NCBI GenBank assembly: GCA_946404215.1
Contig: CAMJCT010000005.1
Location: 29,760 to 93,759 of the forward strand
Length of the DNA stretch: 64,000 nt
DNA from: an uncultured Clostridium sp.
GTDB lineage: Bacteria; Bacillota; Clostridia; TANB77; CAG-508
Reading direction: 5' to 3'
Shown here: positions 27,104 through 36,366 of the stretch, piece after piece
Layout of the letters: each line of letters begins with the position of its first letter
How positions within the stretch are numbered: position 1 is the stretch's first letter
Notes under the pieces: generated by a model
The model's input: only the letters and a program-made list of their open reading frames with translations
The model's database searches: none
What the model was told of the DNA's origin: nothing
Translations under genes and position numbers: made by a program

Positions 27104-28936
27104 TTACCATGAGCCACCGCCACCACCGCCGGAACCTCCTCCAGAAAATCCTCCACCACTACTTGATGGATTAGATGACATTGCTGTTGAAATTGATGAA
27201 TATGTTGAATCCATAAATCTATTAAATGAGTGGTTATCAAACGCTGTATAACCATAATACCATCTAGGTGCTTCTAACGCAATATCTTCAAATTTCTTCA
27301 TCCATTTGCTAGATACTCCTAGAACATAAGTATAAGGCAAAATATCATAAAAATATTCAGGATCACGCATAACTAACTCTTCAAGTTGAGGTTTTTCTGC
27401 CGTTTCCAAAAAGTATCTGAAACCTTGTATTTTTCCTAACATTTCAGTTCCATATTGTGTTCTTTTCTTCATTATACCCAAAAAGATAATTAATAAAACT
27501 TGACATATACTTTCAATTATAAATTTTATTAAATATGCTTCGTCCACAACAATATCTTGTACCATACATAAGAATGTAACAGCTACAAAAGCTACTGAAC
27601 CTAATATAATTGTCCATACATTTGGTTTTTTATACAATAACATCAATATAGTTACAAGTATAAAACCAACCATTGTTGATATTTCTGCATCTCCTATCGT
27701 TATTATTGATAATCCTCCCATAAAGAAAAAGACAACAATAATCATTGCAATCAAAAATATTCTTTTGCCAAGCGATGCTTTTTCAAATATTTTTTCTTGA
27801 TTTTCTTTCCTATTAATATTTCTTGCTATTCTCCTCAAAGTCAAATAAAATTTATCGTATAAATCATTTTTTGTTACTTCATCCTTTGAGCTAAATAATT
27901 CATTAAAGAATGTTCTTTCATCCTCATTGTCGCCATCATATTCTTTAATTTTAATAATTTTAAAATTCTTTGATTTTATTACTTTTAATGTTTTCTCTTC
28001 AAATTCTTCAATTTTTAAATAACCTTTATTTGCTAAATATATTAGCAGCGATATTATATCTTTTTCCTCTGAATGACCTTTATATATAAATCCTAAGTTT
28101 GCACTATTCATTCCATTTGGTGGATAGAACTCTACAGTATCGATTACAGCATTATCCTTTCCATATTTACTCCATAATATAAATGCAACAATAACAAATA
28201 TTATTGAAATACCTATTTCTAGTAACATTATAAAATCGAAATTACTACTAGCATCAACGAAATAACCTTCTGGTAAAGTAAGTCTAACTGTCAATGCCTG
28301 CCCATTAGATAATCCTGTTGCAAGTGAGCCATTTATTGTATTACCTGTAACTGTATAATTTACATTAGAACCATTAGTAGAATACTTGGAACCACTAGAA
28401 AAACCAAGTTTTGATTTATCAAAAGCTTTTGGCATTGTAATGGTAAAAGCTACTTCCTCGATATTTGTATCCCATTCATCTCCAATAAGGTTAAAATACA
28501 GTTCATCTGCATCCTTTAATGGATCTTTACCAATATTATAATTATATTTTATTGTATAAGTTTTCCTTCCTGATACTATTTGACTACTACTTCCTATTTT
28601 TAATACTTTATATCCGCTCTCATTTGAAGTAGTATATGGATCACTTACACTTATATTTGAAATTTTTGCTCTATTACTAGACTTTGTCCCATCTAATCTT
28701 GTTATTTTATTACGCAAAGGAATTTTCCTGAAAATGCCATGTTTATTATACCCAGTAAAATTAACACTTATTGTTTCAGTTATATCGAATGTATTATTTT
28801 CATTAACTATCATATTAACATCATAAGATTCTATAGTATATCCACCACTGCTACTTATTGCAGATGTTTCATTAGGTATTAGCAAACCTAATAATACAAT
28901 CAAAATAAATATGCTTAATATCATCTTTTTTTTCAT
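27104..28936 (-). CDS. DUF2207 membrane protein with Gly-rich C-terminus
   Basis: 610 residues. Signal peptide (residues 5-24), an extracellular DUF2207 beta domain with NNTFDITETISVNFTGYNKHGIFRKIP, a membrane segment near 235, a cytoplasmic stretch, three or four more membrane segments near 390-480, then a tail ending SGGGGGGSW. Family members sit next to lemA as here (1 bp apart); function unknown, perhaps in the envelope. Out-of-frame CGG trinucleotides in the Gly tail (TCC-GGC, GGC-GGT) cause no shift. Confidence 0.88.
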   Translation of the reverse strand: MKKKMILSIFILIVLLGLLIPNETSAISSSGGYTIESYDVNMIVNENNTFDITETISVNFTGYNKHGIFRKIPLRNKITRLDGTKSSNRAKISNISVSDPYTTSNESGYKVLKIGSSSQIVSGRKTYTIKYNYNIGKDPLKDADELYFNLIGDEWDTNIEEVAFTITMPKAFDKSKLGFSSGSKYSTNGSNVNYTVTGNTINGSLATGLSNGQALTVRLTLPEGYFVDASSNFDFIMLLEIGISIIFVIVAFILWSKYGKDNAVIDTVEFYPPNGMNSANLGFIYKGHSEEKDIISLLIYLANKGYLKIEEFEEKTLKVIKSKNFKIIKIKEYDGDNEDERTFFNELFSSKDEVTKNDLYDKFYLTLRRIARNINRKENQEKIFEKASLGKRIFLIAMIIVVFFFMGGLSIITIGDAEISTMVGFILVTILMLLYKKPNVWTIILGSVAFVAVTFLCMVQDIVVDEAYLIKFIIESICQVLLIIFLGIMKKRTQYGTEMLGKIQGFRYFLETAEKPQLEELVMRDPEYFYDILPYTYVLGVSSKWMKKFEDIALEAPRWYYGYTAFDNHSFNRFMDSTYSSISTAMSSNPSSSGGGFSGGGSGGGGGGSW

Positions 28937-28937
28937 A

Positions 28938-29486
28938 TTATAATTCCACCTTTACATTATTTCTTTCATCTTCGTTCGCCTCAAACATTTTTGATGATTT
29001 AAAATTAAACATTTTAGCAATTATATTACTAGGAAACATTTCAATTTTAATATTTAAGTTTCTTACAACAGCATTGTAATATTTTCTTGAATTAGCAATT
29101 TCATCTTCAATTGTAGATAATTGATGTGTTAAATCAGAAAAGTTTTGACTAGCTTTTAAGTCTGGATAGTTCTCTGCAACAGCCATTATCTTAGATAATC
29201 CACTTGATAACTGTTGGTTTGTATTAATTTTATCTGATAAAGACATTTTATCGTAAGATGTATTTCTTAATCTTACAATTTCTTCTAAAACGCTACTTTC
29301 ATGTTTCATATATGTTTTAACCACTTCTACAAGATTAGGAACTAAATCCCAACGTTTTTTTAAGTATACATCCATTGTTGAAAATGCTTCTTTTACTCTG
29401 TTATTTAATTTTACAAAAGAATTATATTGGACTAACACATATATAGCTATTAGAACTACTATACCAATTGCAATATATAGTACCAT
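28938..29486 (-). CDS. lemA: LemA family protein
   Basis: 182 residues, one N-terminal membrane helix, then a helical bundle with FVKLNNRVKEAFSTMDVYLKKRWDLVPNLVEVVKTYMKHE and the C-terminal FNFKSSKMFEANED. Function unknown; pairs with DUF2207/TPM-type proteins, as here. GGAGG precedes the ATG. Confidence 0.93.
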   Translation of the reverse strand: MVLYIAIGIVVLIAIYVLVQYNSFVKLNNRVKEAFSTMDVYLKKRWDLVPNLVEVVKTYMKHESSVLEEIVRLRNTSYDKMSLSDKINTNQQLSSGLSKIMAVAENYPDLKASQNFSDLTHQLSTIEDEIANSRKYYNAVVRNLNIKIEMFPSNIIAKMFNFKSSKMFEANEDERNNVKVEL

Positions 29487-29652
29487 TATTCTACACCTCC
29501 TTAAATAATTTTTTATTCAGTAATATCTTACCATATAGATATTTTTTTTACAATATATTTCTGTATTTAAAAAGAGCAATCACAAATTGATTACTCTTCA
29601 TCTCATTGACATTATTCTCAATACTTTGCAAAAATTCAAATAAAACTCGCTT

Positions 29653-29739
29653 TGGTGCCGGTGGTGGGACTCGAACCCACACGCCATTGCTGACAACAGA
29701 TTTTGAGTCTGCCCCGTCTACCAATTCCAGCACACCGGC
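29653..29739 (-). tRNA. tRNA-Leu (CAA), CCA encoded
   Basis: An 87-base type II tRNA with acceptor GCCGGTG/CACCGGC, anticodon loop CTCAAAA (anticodon CAA, reads TTG), long variable arm, T arm GGGTTCGAGTCCC and genome-encoded CCA. GG-rich stems are intact, with no stray C before GG. Confidence 0.95.
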
Positions 29740-29816
29740 AATTACTAAGTACTAATATATAGTAGCACAAAATTATTAAATTGTCTAGCATTTATAACAT
29801 ATTTTTTAATTAATAA

Positions 29817-29913
29817 GTTACTATTCATCCATATGTAATTATAAGTCCTTAGCTAAGTGACTACTATCTAAATATTTTGAGAATTAATCTAATGCAACTG
29901 GAATAACTTAAAT
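29817..29913. repeat. Partial copy of the palindromic repeat family
   Basis: The left part matches the right arm of copy 2 in reverse orientation (TATGTAATTATA, GTCCTTAGCTAAGTGA) and the right part matches the core (AATGCAACTGGAATAACTT). The other half is gone. It lies just beyond the GH25 gene. Confidence 0.65.
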
Positions 29914-29917
29914 AACA

Positions 29918-31174
29918 TTATCGTATTATTAAAACCTGCCCTGGGTAAATTAATCTTGGATTTTTTATTTCATTTAGATCAACTAAATATCTTACCGTTA
30001 CCCCATAATATCTTGCTATTCTCCATAAACAATCTCCCTTCTTTACTATATATATTATTACTTTATTGTTGTTGCTACTTAAGCCCTCATTTCCTCTTGA
30101 TGGTATTCGTATTTTCTGACCTGGATATATTAGATTTGGATTTTTTATTATATTTATTTCAAGTATACTTTGCAAAGTTACTCCATGAGCTTTTGCAATA
30201 TTCCATAAATTATCTCCTCTTTTTACTGTGTAAATATAATGCCCCATTTCATTTGTTTCACTTTCATAACTACTAGAAGACAATATTTTAAATACTTGCC
30301 CAGGATATATTAAATTAGGGTTTGGTATTCCATTTAATTCTACTATATTTTGCACTGTTATTCCATATTTATTTGCTATATTCCATAAAGTATCACCTCT
30401 TTTTACTGTATAATATATAGCTTCGCCATCTCCCGCTTCTGGCTCTTTTATATCAGGACATTTGGACTCCTCACACACAAAAATTTTCTCAGTAAATTTA
30501 TTCTTATCAACATATCCATCAATACCTGGAACAGTTCCTTTGCTCGTATATTGCACTCCTTCCCATACATCCCAATTTGAATTCACATCTCTTAATATGT
30601 CATAATTTCCATAATACGCAAGCCATAATGGATACTTTTTTGCTAATTCATAGCTAAAAATTCTTTGTGAATGATATAAATTGCTATATACTATTACTTC
30701 TTTTTGTGTTAATTCTTTCAACTTTTTTAAAAATGCAACTGAAATTTCATTAATTTCATTATTTGAAAGACCTTTATTAAACTCTTCAAAATCCATAGCC
30801 AATTTACAATCTGGAATTTTACCGCTTATTACAGACGCAAAAAATTGTGCTTGATTTTGTGCTTGTTTTACTGTTGTCGCTGTTAAATAGTGATAAAATC
30901 CAACTTTAAATCCATTTTCCTTTGCATTTTTATAATTATATTCTAAATATGGGTCTTTAAAGGTAGTTCCTTCACTTGCTTTTATATAAACAACATCTAT
31001 ACCACTTTCTTTTACCTTTTTATAATTTATATAACCTTGCCAATTGCTTACATCTATTCCATCATATTGTTTTTGAGAACCCGCAACAATACAATAAGAT
31101 ACCTTATTATTCATAACAAACACTATAGTAAAAACCAATAAAAAAAATACTATTTTTTTATAACATATATTCAT
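29918..31174 (-). CDS. Secreted GH25 lysozyme with three LysM domains
   Basis: 418 residues from MNICYKKIVFF (GAGGGG upstream; 23 open codons further up are not needed). Signal peptide of about 28 residues, GH25 muramidase domain (YDGIDVSNWQGYINY, VGFYHYLTA, CKLAMDFEEF with the catalytic Asp/Glu pair), then three LysM repeats, each with YTVKRGDxLWNIA-like and IPNPNLIYPGQ-like halves. It cleaves peptidoglycan and probably remodels the wall. Its start overlaps no real part of the upstream 772-residue gene. Confidence 0.94.
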   Translation of the reverse strand: MNICYKKIVFFLLVFTIVFVMNNKVSYCIVAGSQKQYDGIDVSNWQGYINYKKVKESGIDVVYIKASEGTTFKDPYLEYNYKNAKENGFKVGFYHYLTATTVKQAQNQAQFFASVISGKIPDCKLAMDFEEFNKGLSNNEINEISVAFLKKLKELTQKEVIVYSNLYHSQRIFSYELAKKYPLWLAYYGNYDILRDVNSNWDVWEGVQYTSKGTVPGIDGYVDKNKFTEKIFVCEESKCPDIKEPEAGDGEAIYYTVKRGDTLWNIANKYGITVQNIVELNGIPNPNLIYPGQVFKILSSSSYESETNEMGHYIYTVKRGDNLWNIAKAHGVTLQSILEINIIKNPNLIYPGQKIRIPSRGNEGLSSNNNKVIIYIVKKGDCLWRIARYYGVTVRYLVDLNEIKNPRLIYPGQVLIIR

Positions 31175-31226
31175 AAAAAAAATCCCCTCTACATATAATT
31201 TATATATTATATGCAAAAAGGATTTT

Positions 31227-33545
31227 TTATTCTTCACATTCATACTCTAAAACATTAATTGTTTTTAATGATATCTTTGAAAAATCATTTTTATCATCTT
31301 CATAATTTAAAATTTTAAATGTCAATTTCTTTTTTAACTTTAATTTTAGTTTAGAAATATCTACTAAGATATTGGTTGATAAATCTTGTCCAATTGGAAG
31401 TGTTCTATTGTGATTATCATAAAAAATACAGTTTGTAAAGCTAATAGCATTAGCTCCTTTTTTCAGATTTATTTTATAAAAGTTTATCTTCCCATTATCA
31501 TTTTTTAGTGCATTTTTTATTTCTACTTCAGGGTTAATCTCAAAAACATTTATATTTTTTTTACTTAATTTTTCAGCATTTAATGCTTTATATACTTGTA
31601 TATCTTCTTCAATTTTTACCTTAGATAAAGCACTTTTTACATTTTTTATAATGTTTTCTAATGTTATTTTATAACCTATCGGCTTTGTCGCTTTATTTAT
31701 ATCTAATACGTTAAATATATCTTTATGAGTTTCTCTATGCTTTTGGTTATTAATTTTGGAAATCTTTGTTTCATCTTGTTCCATACCTCCAAAAATATTA
31801 TATTCCTCACCTGATATAGTACTTTCTTTTAATGATTCTTTTATCAATCCTTTTAAATTCAATTCAATTTCTTTTGGCGATATTTCATTATTTTTCACCT
31901 TGTTTACTATCTCTATTAAATTTGTACTTGTTATATATATGCTATCTTTTTCATAATCAGACAACAGTTTTCTTTGTTTTTGATCCATTGTCTTTCCAAA
32001 TTTTTCTATATCTTCTTCATAATCAAAAACTTTTGTAATCTTTTTAATAATATTTACCTCTTCTTCTTCGCCTTCTGGTAATGCTTCCATTTCATCTTTA
32101 TTACTATATCTCCAAAATTCAAAAATGCTCTTTTTGTGACTATCTATTTCCTTTATAAAATTAGTTGCATTTTCTATTTTTTTCTTCATATTTTTTTTCT
32201 TCAATTTCAGAGCATTTATATCCATAACGAGATTCTTCAATGCATTTTCCACTTTTTCATATTCTTTATATATGTCTAATAAATTTTCAATTTTATAATT
32301 AGATTTTGTAGATTTTAATTCATCGTTTTTATGTTTTTCTCCATTATATTCTATTTTTTCAAAATCTATACTTGAATTAACATCAATATTATTCTTTTGC
32401 TTTTTCATTTTTGCACTACTATTTTTTTTGCTATATTTAAAATAATATTTGAACTTACCAAAAAATGTCTTTTTACATTCTAAAAATGTTGAAATCTGTT
32501 TTTCTTTTGCTAGATACTCAATTTCTAAAAGTGATACTTCTTCTTTTAATTTTTTTAATTTTTCATCATTTAAATCAACTAGATTTTTAGCTTCCGCCAT
32601 TTTTTCAATTGCAATTTTATATTCTTCTCTAATCCACCCAGCAATATTCTCGTATAAAATTATTTTATCATTATATACAAAATCTATAGATCCTTTTTTA
32701 TTTATATCTGTTCTAAAATCAAAATAATTTGGTAATTTTGTCTGTAAAATATACATAGCTTTTAATAATTTATAAAACTTGGCCGCTTCTTCTTTATTTT
32801 CCAGTTTTATTCTATATTGGCTTTTTATCTTTCCATACACTTCTGTTTCTCCAACAATTCGTATGCTTAAATTTTCATCTTTATCATATACTTCATAAAC
32901 AAGTGGCCAATTTTTAGTAAATAACCATAAATAATTTTCTATATCTTCATATTCTGATTTTTTCAAATATTTAGTACTGTAATTTACATTTTTTATAGGA
33001 ACAAATATCTTACTTATTCCAAATTTATATAATTTTTGTTTTATCAAAAAGAAAAATGCAGAATAATCTGTATCTTCTGTAGGAACAATCATAAAATATT
33101 TATCTGCAATTTCTGAATAGTATATTTGCCACAGATAATTCCCTTCAAATTTTACTTTAAATGGTATCTTTTTATTCAGTAGATTTTGCTCCTTTTCTAT
33201 TTTTTCTACATCTGCTATTTTAAATTGTCTTAGCATATTTAAAAATTTTGTATATCTTAGAAAGTTTTCCTCACTTTCACTATCTAAATACTCCGCTAAC
33301 GGCCTTGCTTTTTTATACTTTTCTTCTATCTCATCCAACCTATTTGTTGGAGACAATAAAATTTGTATATCTTCTACCGGAATATATCTGTACTGCCTAT
33401 ATTGTTTTTCATCATTAAATTTATTTATTTTAACCTCTAAAGGGTCAAATTTTATTAGTTTTTTTGGTATATTGTTTAAATCTAAACATAAATATTCTAA
33501 TTTTTTTTGTATACTGTCTACTTTTTTTGTTTCTTTCTTAGGCAA
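31227..33545 (-). CDS. Unrecognised 772-residue protein with central coiled coil
   Basis: A lysine-rich cytoplasmic protein without signal or membrane segments. Residues 1-300 look globular (VKFEGNYLWQIYYSE; IADKYFMIVPTEDTDYSAFF); 305-480 form coiled-coil helices broken by a lysine-rich patch; the last ~150 residues are beta-rich (INFYKINLKKGANAISFTNC). No family recognised. It lies between a deacetylase and a cell-wall lysozyme gene on the same strand, which hints at an envelope or assembly role, but this is only context. Confidence 0.7.
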   Translation of the reverse strand: MPKKETKKVDSIQKKLEYLCLDLNNIPKKLIKFDPLEVKINKFNDEKQYRQYRYIPVEDIQILLSPTNRLDEIEEKYKKARPLAEYLDSESEENFLRYTKFLNMLRQFKIADVEKIEKEQNLLNKKIPFKVKFEGNYLWQIYYSEIADKYFMIVPTEDTDYSAFFFLIKQKLYKFGISKIFVPIKNVNYSTKYLKKSEYEDIENYLWLFTKNWPLVYEVYDKDENLSIRIVGETEVYGKIKSQYRIKLENKEEAAKFYKLLKAMYILQTKLPNYFDFRTDINKKGSIDFVYNDKIILYENIAGWIREEYKIAIEKMAEAKNLVDLNDEKLKKLKEEVSLLEIEYLAKEKQISTFLECKKTFFGKFKYYFKYSKKNSSAKMKKQKNNIDVNSSIDFEKIEYNGEKHKNDELKSTKSNYKIENLLDIYKEYEKVENALKNLVMDINALKLKKKNMKKKIENATNFIKEIDSHKKSIFEFWRYSNKDEMEALPEGEEEEVNIIKKITKVFDYEEDIEKFGKTMDQKQRKLLSDYEKDSIYITSTNLIEIVNKVKNNEISPKEIELNLKGLIKESLKESTISGEEYNIFGGMEQDETKISKINNQKHRETHKDIFNVLDINKATKPIGYKITLENIIKNVKSALSKVKIEEDIQVYKALNAEKLSKKNINVFEINPEVEIKNALKNDNGKINFYKINLKKGANAISFTNCIFYDNHNRTLPIGQDLSTNILVDISKLKLKLKKKLTFKILNYEDDKNDFSKISLKTINVLEYECEE

Positions 33546-33597
33546 GACTTTCTCCCCTTTCCCTATTTATTCATATGAAAATACTATTATTTTATTA

Positions 33598-34524
33598 TTA
33601 TTTTATTATTTCATAAAAACTTTTGAACTCATACCCTTGCTCCCTTAAGTAATTTATTATTTGAGGCAATGCATCTACAGTTGCCTGTTTCGTTTCTGAA
33701 TCATGCATTAATACAACTATACTATTTTTATCTTGTACAGTGTCTATCAACCTTTCCATCTCAAATTCTACTGTTGGATTTTGTACTTCTGCATCTCCAT
33801 TTAAAGCATTCCAATCAACATTTACAATATTATTTTCATTTAATAATTCCTTTGCCTGGCTCTTAATTTCTGCATATTTGCCTCCAATTAATCCACCTGG
33901 AAATCTAAATAAATGTGAATTATATTCTGGATTTTTTATTGCCTCTCGTACAATTTCGTTACATCTGTTGTATTCATCAAGCACCGCTTCAGGAGAAGAA
34001 TAAATATTTTTATACATATGGGTATATCCATGATTAGCCAAATAGTGACCTTCTTCATATATTTTTTTTGCCAATTCTGGATACAAATTCACATTTACGC
34101 CTAGCACAAAAAATGTCGCTTTAACTTTCTGTTCACTTAAAATATTCAATATTGAATCCGTTTGAATTGAAGGTCCATCATCAAAAGTTAGAAATGCTTG
34201 TTTTTTTTCTGAATTATAAATATGACTTATATTCTCCTTTCCAATTTCTGTTAAACTAGGGTTTCTCTCTTTTTTTAGTTTTTCCTGTTCTTCTTTTATT
34301 TTTGCTTCCCTATTTGCTCTTTCCACCTGCAAAGCTATTATTTGAGATTCATATTGTTCATAAGCCTTATTATTTTTTATTATTTCTATTGATCGTATTG
34401 CTATTATTATTGATAATATCACAACAATTATTAACAGTATAATTAGTGCTATCTTCTTTTTATCTATTTTCTGTTTTAAATTTATTTTGTATATGTTATA
34501 AACTTCATTTTCAACTTTTTTCAT
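33598..34524 (-). CDS. Polysaccharide deacetylase (NodB domain), membrane-anchored
   Basis: 308 residues with one membrane segment (residues 25-45), a short coiled coil, then the NodB domain: AFLTFDDGPSIQTDSIL (metal Asp pair), HYLANHGYTH (metal His pair), LFRFPGG and VVLMHDS. Likely removes acetyl groups from peptidoglycan or another wall glycan outside the cell. Confidence 0.93.
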   Translation of the reverse strand: MKKVENEVYNIYKINLKQKIDKKKIALIILLIIVVILSIIIAIRSIEIIKNNKAYEQYESQIIALQVERANREAKIKEEQEKLKKERNPSLTEIGKENISHIYNSEKKQAFLTFDDGPSIQTDSILNILSEQKVKATFFVLGVNVNLYPELAKKIYEEGHYLANHGYTHMYKNIYSSPEAVLDEYNRCNEIVREAIKNPEYNSHLFRFPGGLIGGKYAEIKSQAKELLNENNIVNVDWNALNGDAEVQNPTVEFEMERLIDTVQDKNSIVVLMHDSETKQATVDALPQIINYLREQGYEFKSFYEIIK

Positions 34525-34544
34525 TATTTATTCCTTCATTCTAT

Positions 34545-34610
34545 TACAAAAAGCAAGTCTTAACTTTCTATAAAAAGAAATAACTTAGAAAGAAAGTTTA
34601 AGGCTTGCAA
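34545..34610 (-). terminator. Long-stem terminator after metG
   Basis: Arms GCAAGCCTTAAACTTTCT and AGAAAGTTAAGACTTGC pair with few mismatches around an AT loop, followed on the minus strand by TTTTT. Confidence 0.8.
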
Positions 34611-34674
34611 TACAATCTATTTTATTCGTGCTTATAGAAAACATACACCATTATTAAGCTAGAGAACATTCACA

Positions 34675-36249
34675 TTATTTTTTCATTATGCTTTTTAGAT
34701 ATGCTATTTCCTCGTCCACATTTAACCTCATAAATATTGGTTCGCCTTTCTCAATTACTTTTGCATCTAAATTCTTATTGCAAAAATTAAGACTATCCCA
34801 TGTTTTTAGTTCTTTGTTTGTAATTCCTATTTGTTTTAAAATGTTATCTGCTGTATTATTCATAAATGGTTTTATTAATATAGCTATTTTTCTTAAATTT
34901 TCAATTAAGTGATACATACAAGATTCTAATTTTTCTTTTTCATCTTCTCTTGCTAAAACCCATGGTGAGGTTTCATCTATATATTTATTTGTTCTTGCTA
35001 TTAAATTCCATATTTCTTGAATGCTATTAGCTATTTCATAATTATTCCATTTTTGCTCAAATAGTTTTATTTGATTGTTCGTGTATTCTTCAAATTCACT
35101 ATCTACATCATTTGGTGTCCCATTATAACATGGAACAACTCCATTAAAATATTTATTAACCATTGACACTGTTCTATTTAAAAGATTACTTAAATCATTA
35201 CATAAGTCAAAATTATATCTTTCTACAAACGCTTCTGGTGAAAATACCCCATCCTGATTTACAGGCATTTCTCTTAATAAAAAATACTTAGTTGCATCTA
35301 GCCCATATCTTTCTATAAGAGTTTCTGGATATACAACATTCCCCTTGGATTTTGACATTTTGCCATCTTTCATTGTAATCCAATTATGCACTAATATTGT
35401 TTTTGGAATTGGTAAATCTAATGCCATTAAAAATATAGGCCAATAAATAAGATGAAATCTAGCTATATCCTTACCAACAATTTGTAAATCTGCAGGCCAA
35501 TATTTTTTAAATAAACTATCATCTTCTGATAAATACCCAATAGCTGTAATATAGTTTGTTAAGGCATCTACCCATACATATATTACATGTTTTGGATCTT
35601 TCAAAACTTTAATTCCCCAATCAAATGATGTTCTTGTTACACATAAATCCTCTAACCCTGGTTTTATAAAGTTATTTATCATCTCATTTTTTCTATATTC
35701 TGGTTTTATAAAATCTGGATGTTCATCGTAGTATTTTAAAAGCTTGTCTGCATATTTTTTCATATTAAAAAAATATGCTTCTTCTTTCATGAGTCTAACA
35801 TCTCTTCCACAGTCAGGACATTTTCCTTCTTTAAGTTGCGTTTCAGTAAAATATGTTTCACATGGTACACAATACCAACCTTCATATTCTCCTTTATAAA
35901 TATCACCCTGTTGCATAAATCTATCAAATATTTTTTGCACTATTTTTTCATGTCTAGGTTCAGTTGTTTGGATAAAATCGTCGTAGTCAATTTCCATTTT
36001 TGCCCATAATTCTCTTGCCATTTTAGCTATTTCATCCACATATGCTTTAGGAGTTTTACCTGCTTCTTTTGACTTTTCTTCTATTTTTTGTCCATGTTCA
36101 TCTGTACCTGTAAGCATATATGAGTCCTCGCCTTTTAAAATATGGTACCTCTTCATACTATCTGCTAATACTGTAGTATAAGCCGTTCCTATATGAAACT
36201 TTCCGCTTGGGTAATATATTGGTGTTGTTACATAAAATTTATCATTCAT
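34675..36249 (-). CDS. metG: Methionyl-tRNA synthetase, short form
   Basis: 524 residues. Class I signature YYPSGKFHIGTAYT, zinc-knuckle cysteines CVPCETY and CPDCGRD, KDGKMSKSKGNVV (KMSKS loop), then the anticodon-binding helical domain. The C-terminal tRNA-binding extension found in many bacteria is absent. Charges tRNA-Met. The ATG has GGGAGATGAGAG upstream. Confidence 0.96.
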   Translation of the reverse strand: MNDKFYVTTPIYYPSGKFHIGTAYTTVLADSMKRYHILKGEDSYMLTGTDEHGQKIEEKSKEAGKTPKAYVDEIAKMARELWAKMEIDYDDFIQTTEPRHEKIVQKIFDRFMQQGDIYKGEYEGWYCVPCETYFTETQLKEGKCPDCGRDVRLMKEEAYFFNMKKYADKLLKYYDEHPDFIKPEYRKNEMINNFIKPGLEDLCVTRTSFDWGIKVLKDPKHVIYVWVDALTNYITAIGYLSEDDSLFKKYWPADLQIVGKDIARFHLIYWPIFLMALDLPIPKTILVHNWITMKDGKMSKSKGNVVYPETLIERYGLDATKYFLLREMPVNQDGVFSPEAFVERYNFDLCNDLSNLLNRTVSMVNKYFNGVVPCYNGTPNDVDSEFEEYTNNQIKLFEQKWNNYEIANSIQEIWNLIARTNKYIDETSPWVLAREDEKEKLESCMYHLIENLRKIAILIKPFMNNTADNILKQIGITNKELKTWDSLNFCNKNLDAKVIEKGEPIFMRLNVDEEIAYLKSIMKK

Positions 36250-36366
36250 ATATCTCTCATCTCCCTAGTAACTTACTAGTTACAATAATATCATAAATAA
36301 ACCAAATTGTCCATCATTTTGGTGTTTTTTTTACTAACAGCAAGCTAAATAGTAAATTAAAACATC

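Noticed and set aside
29548-29733. Short frame over the tRNA-Leu gene
   Set aside because: It is only the tRNA sequence translated by chance.
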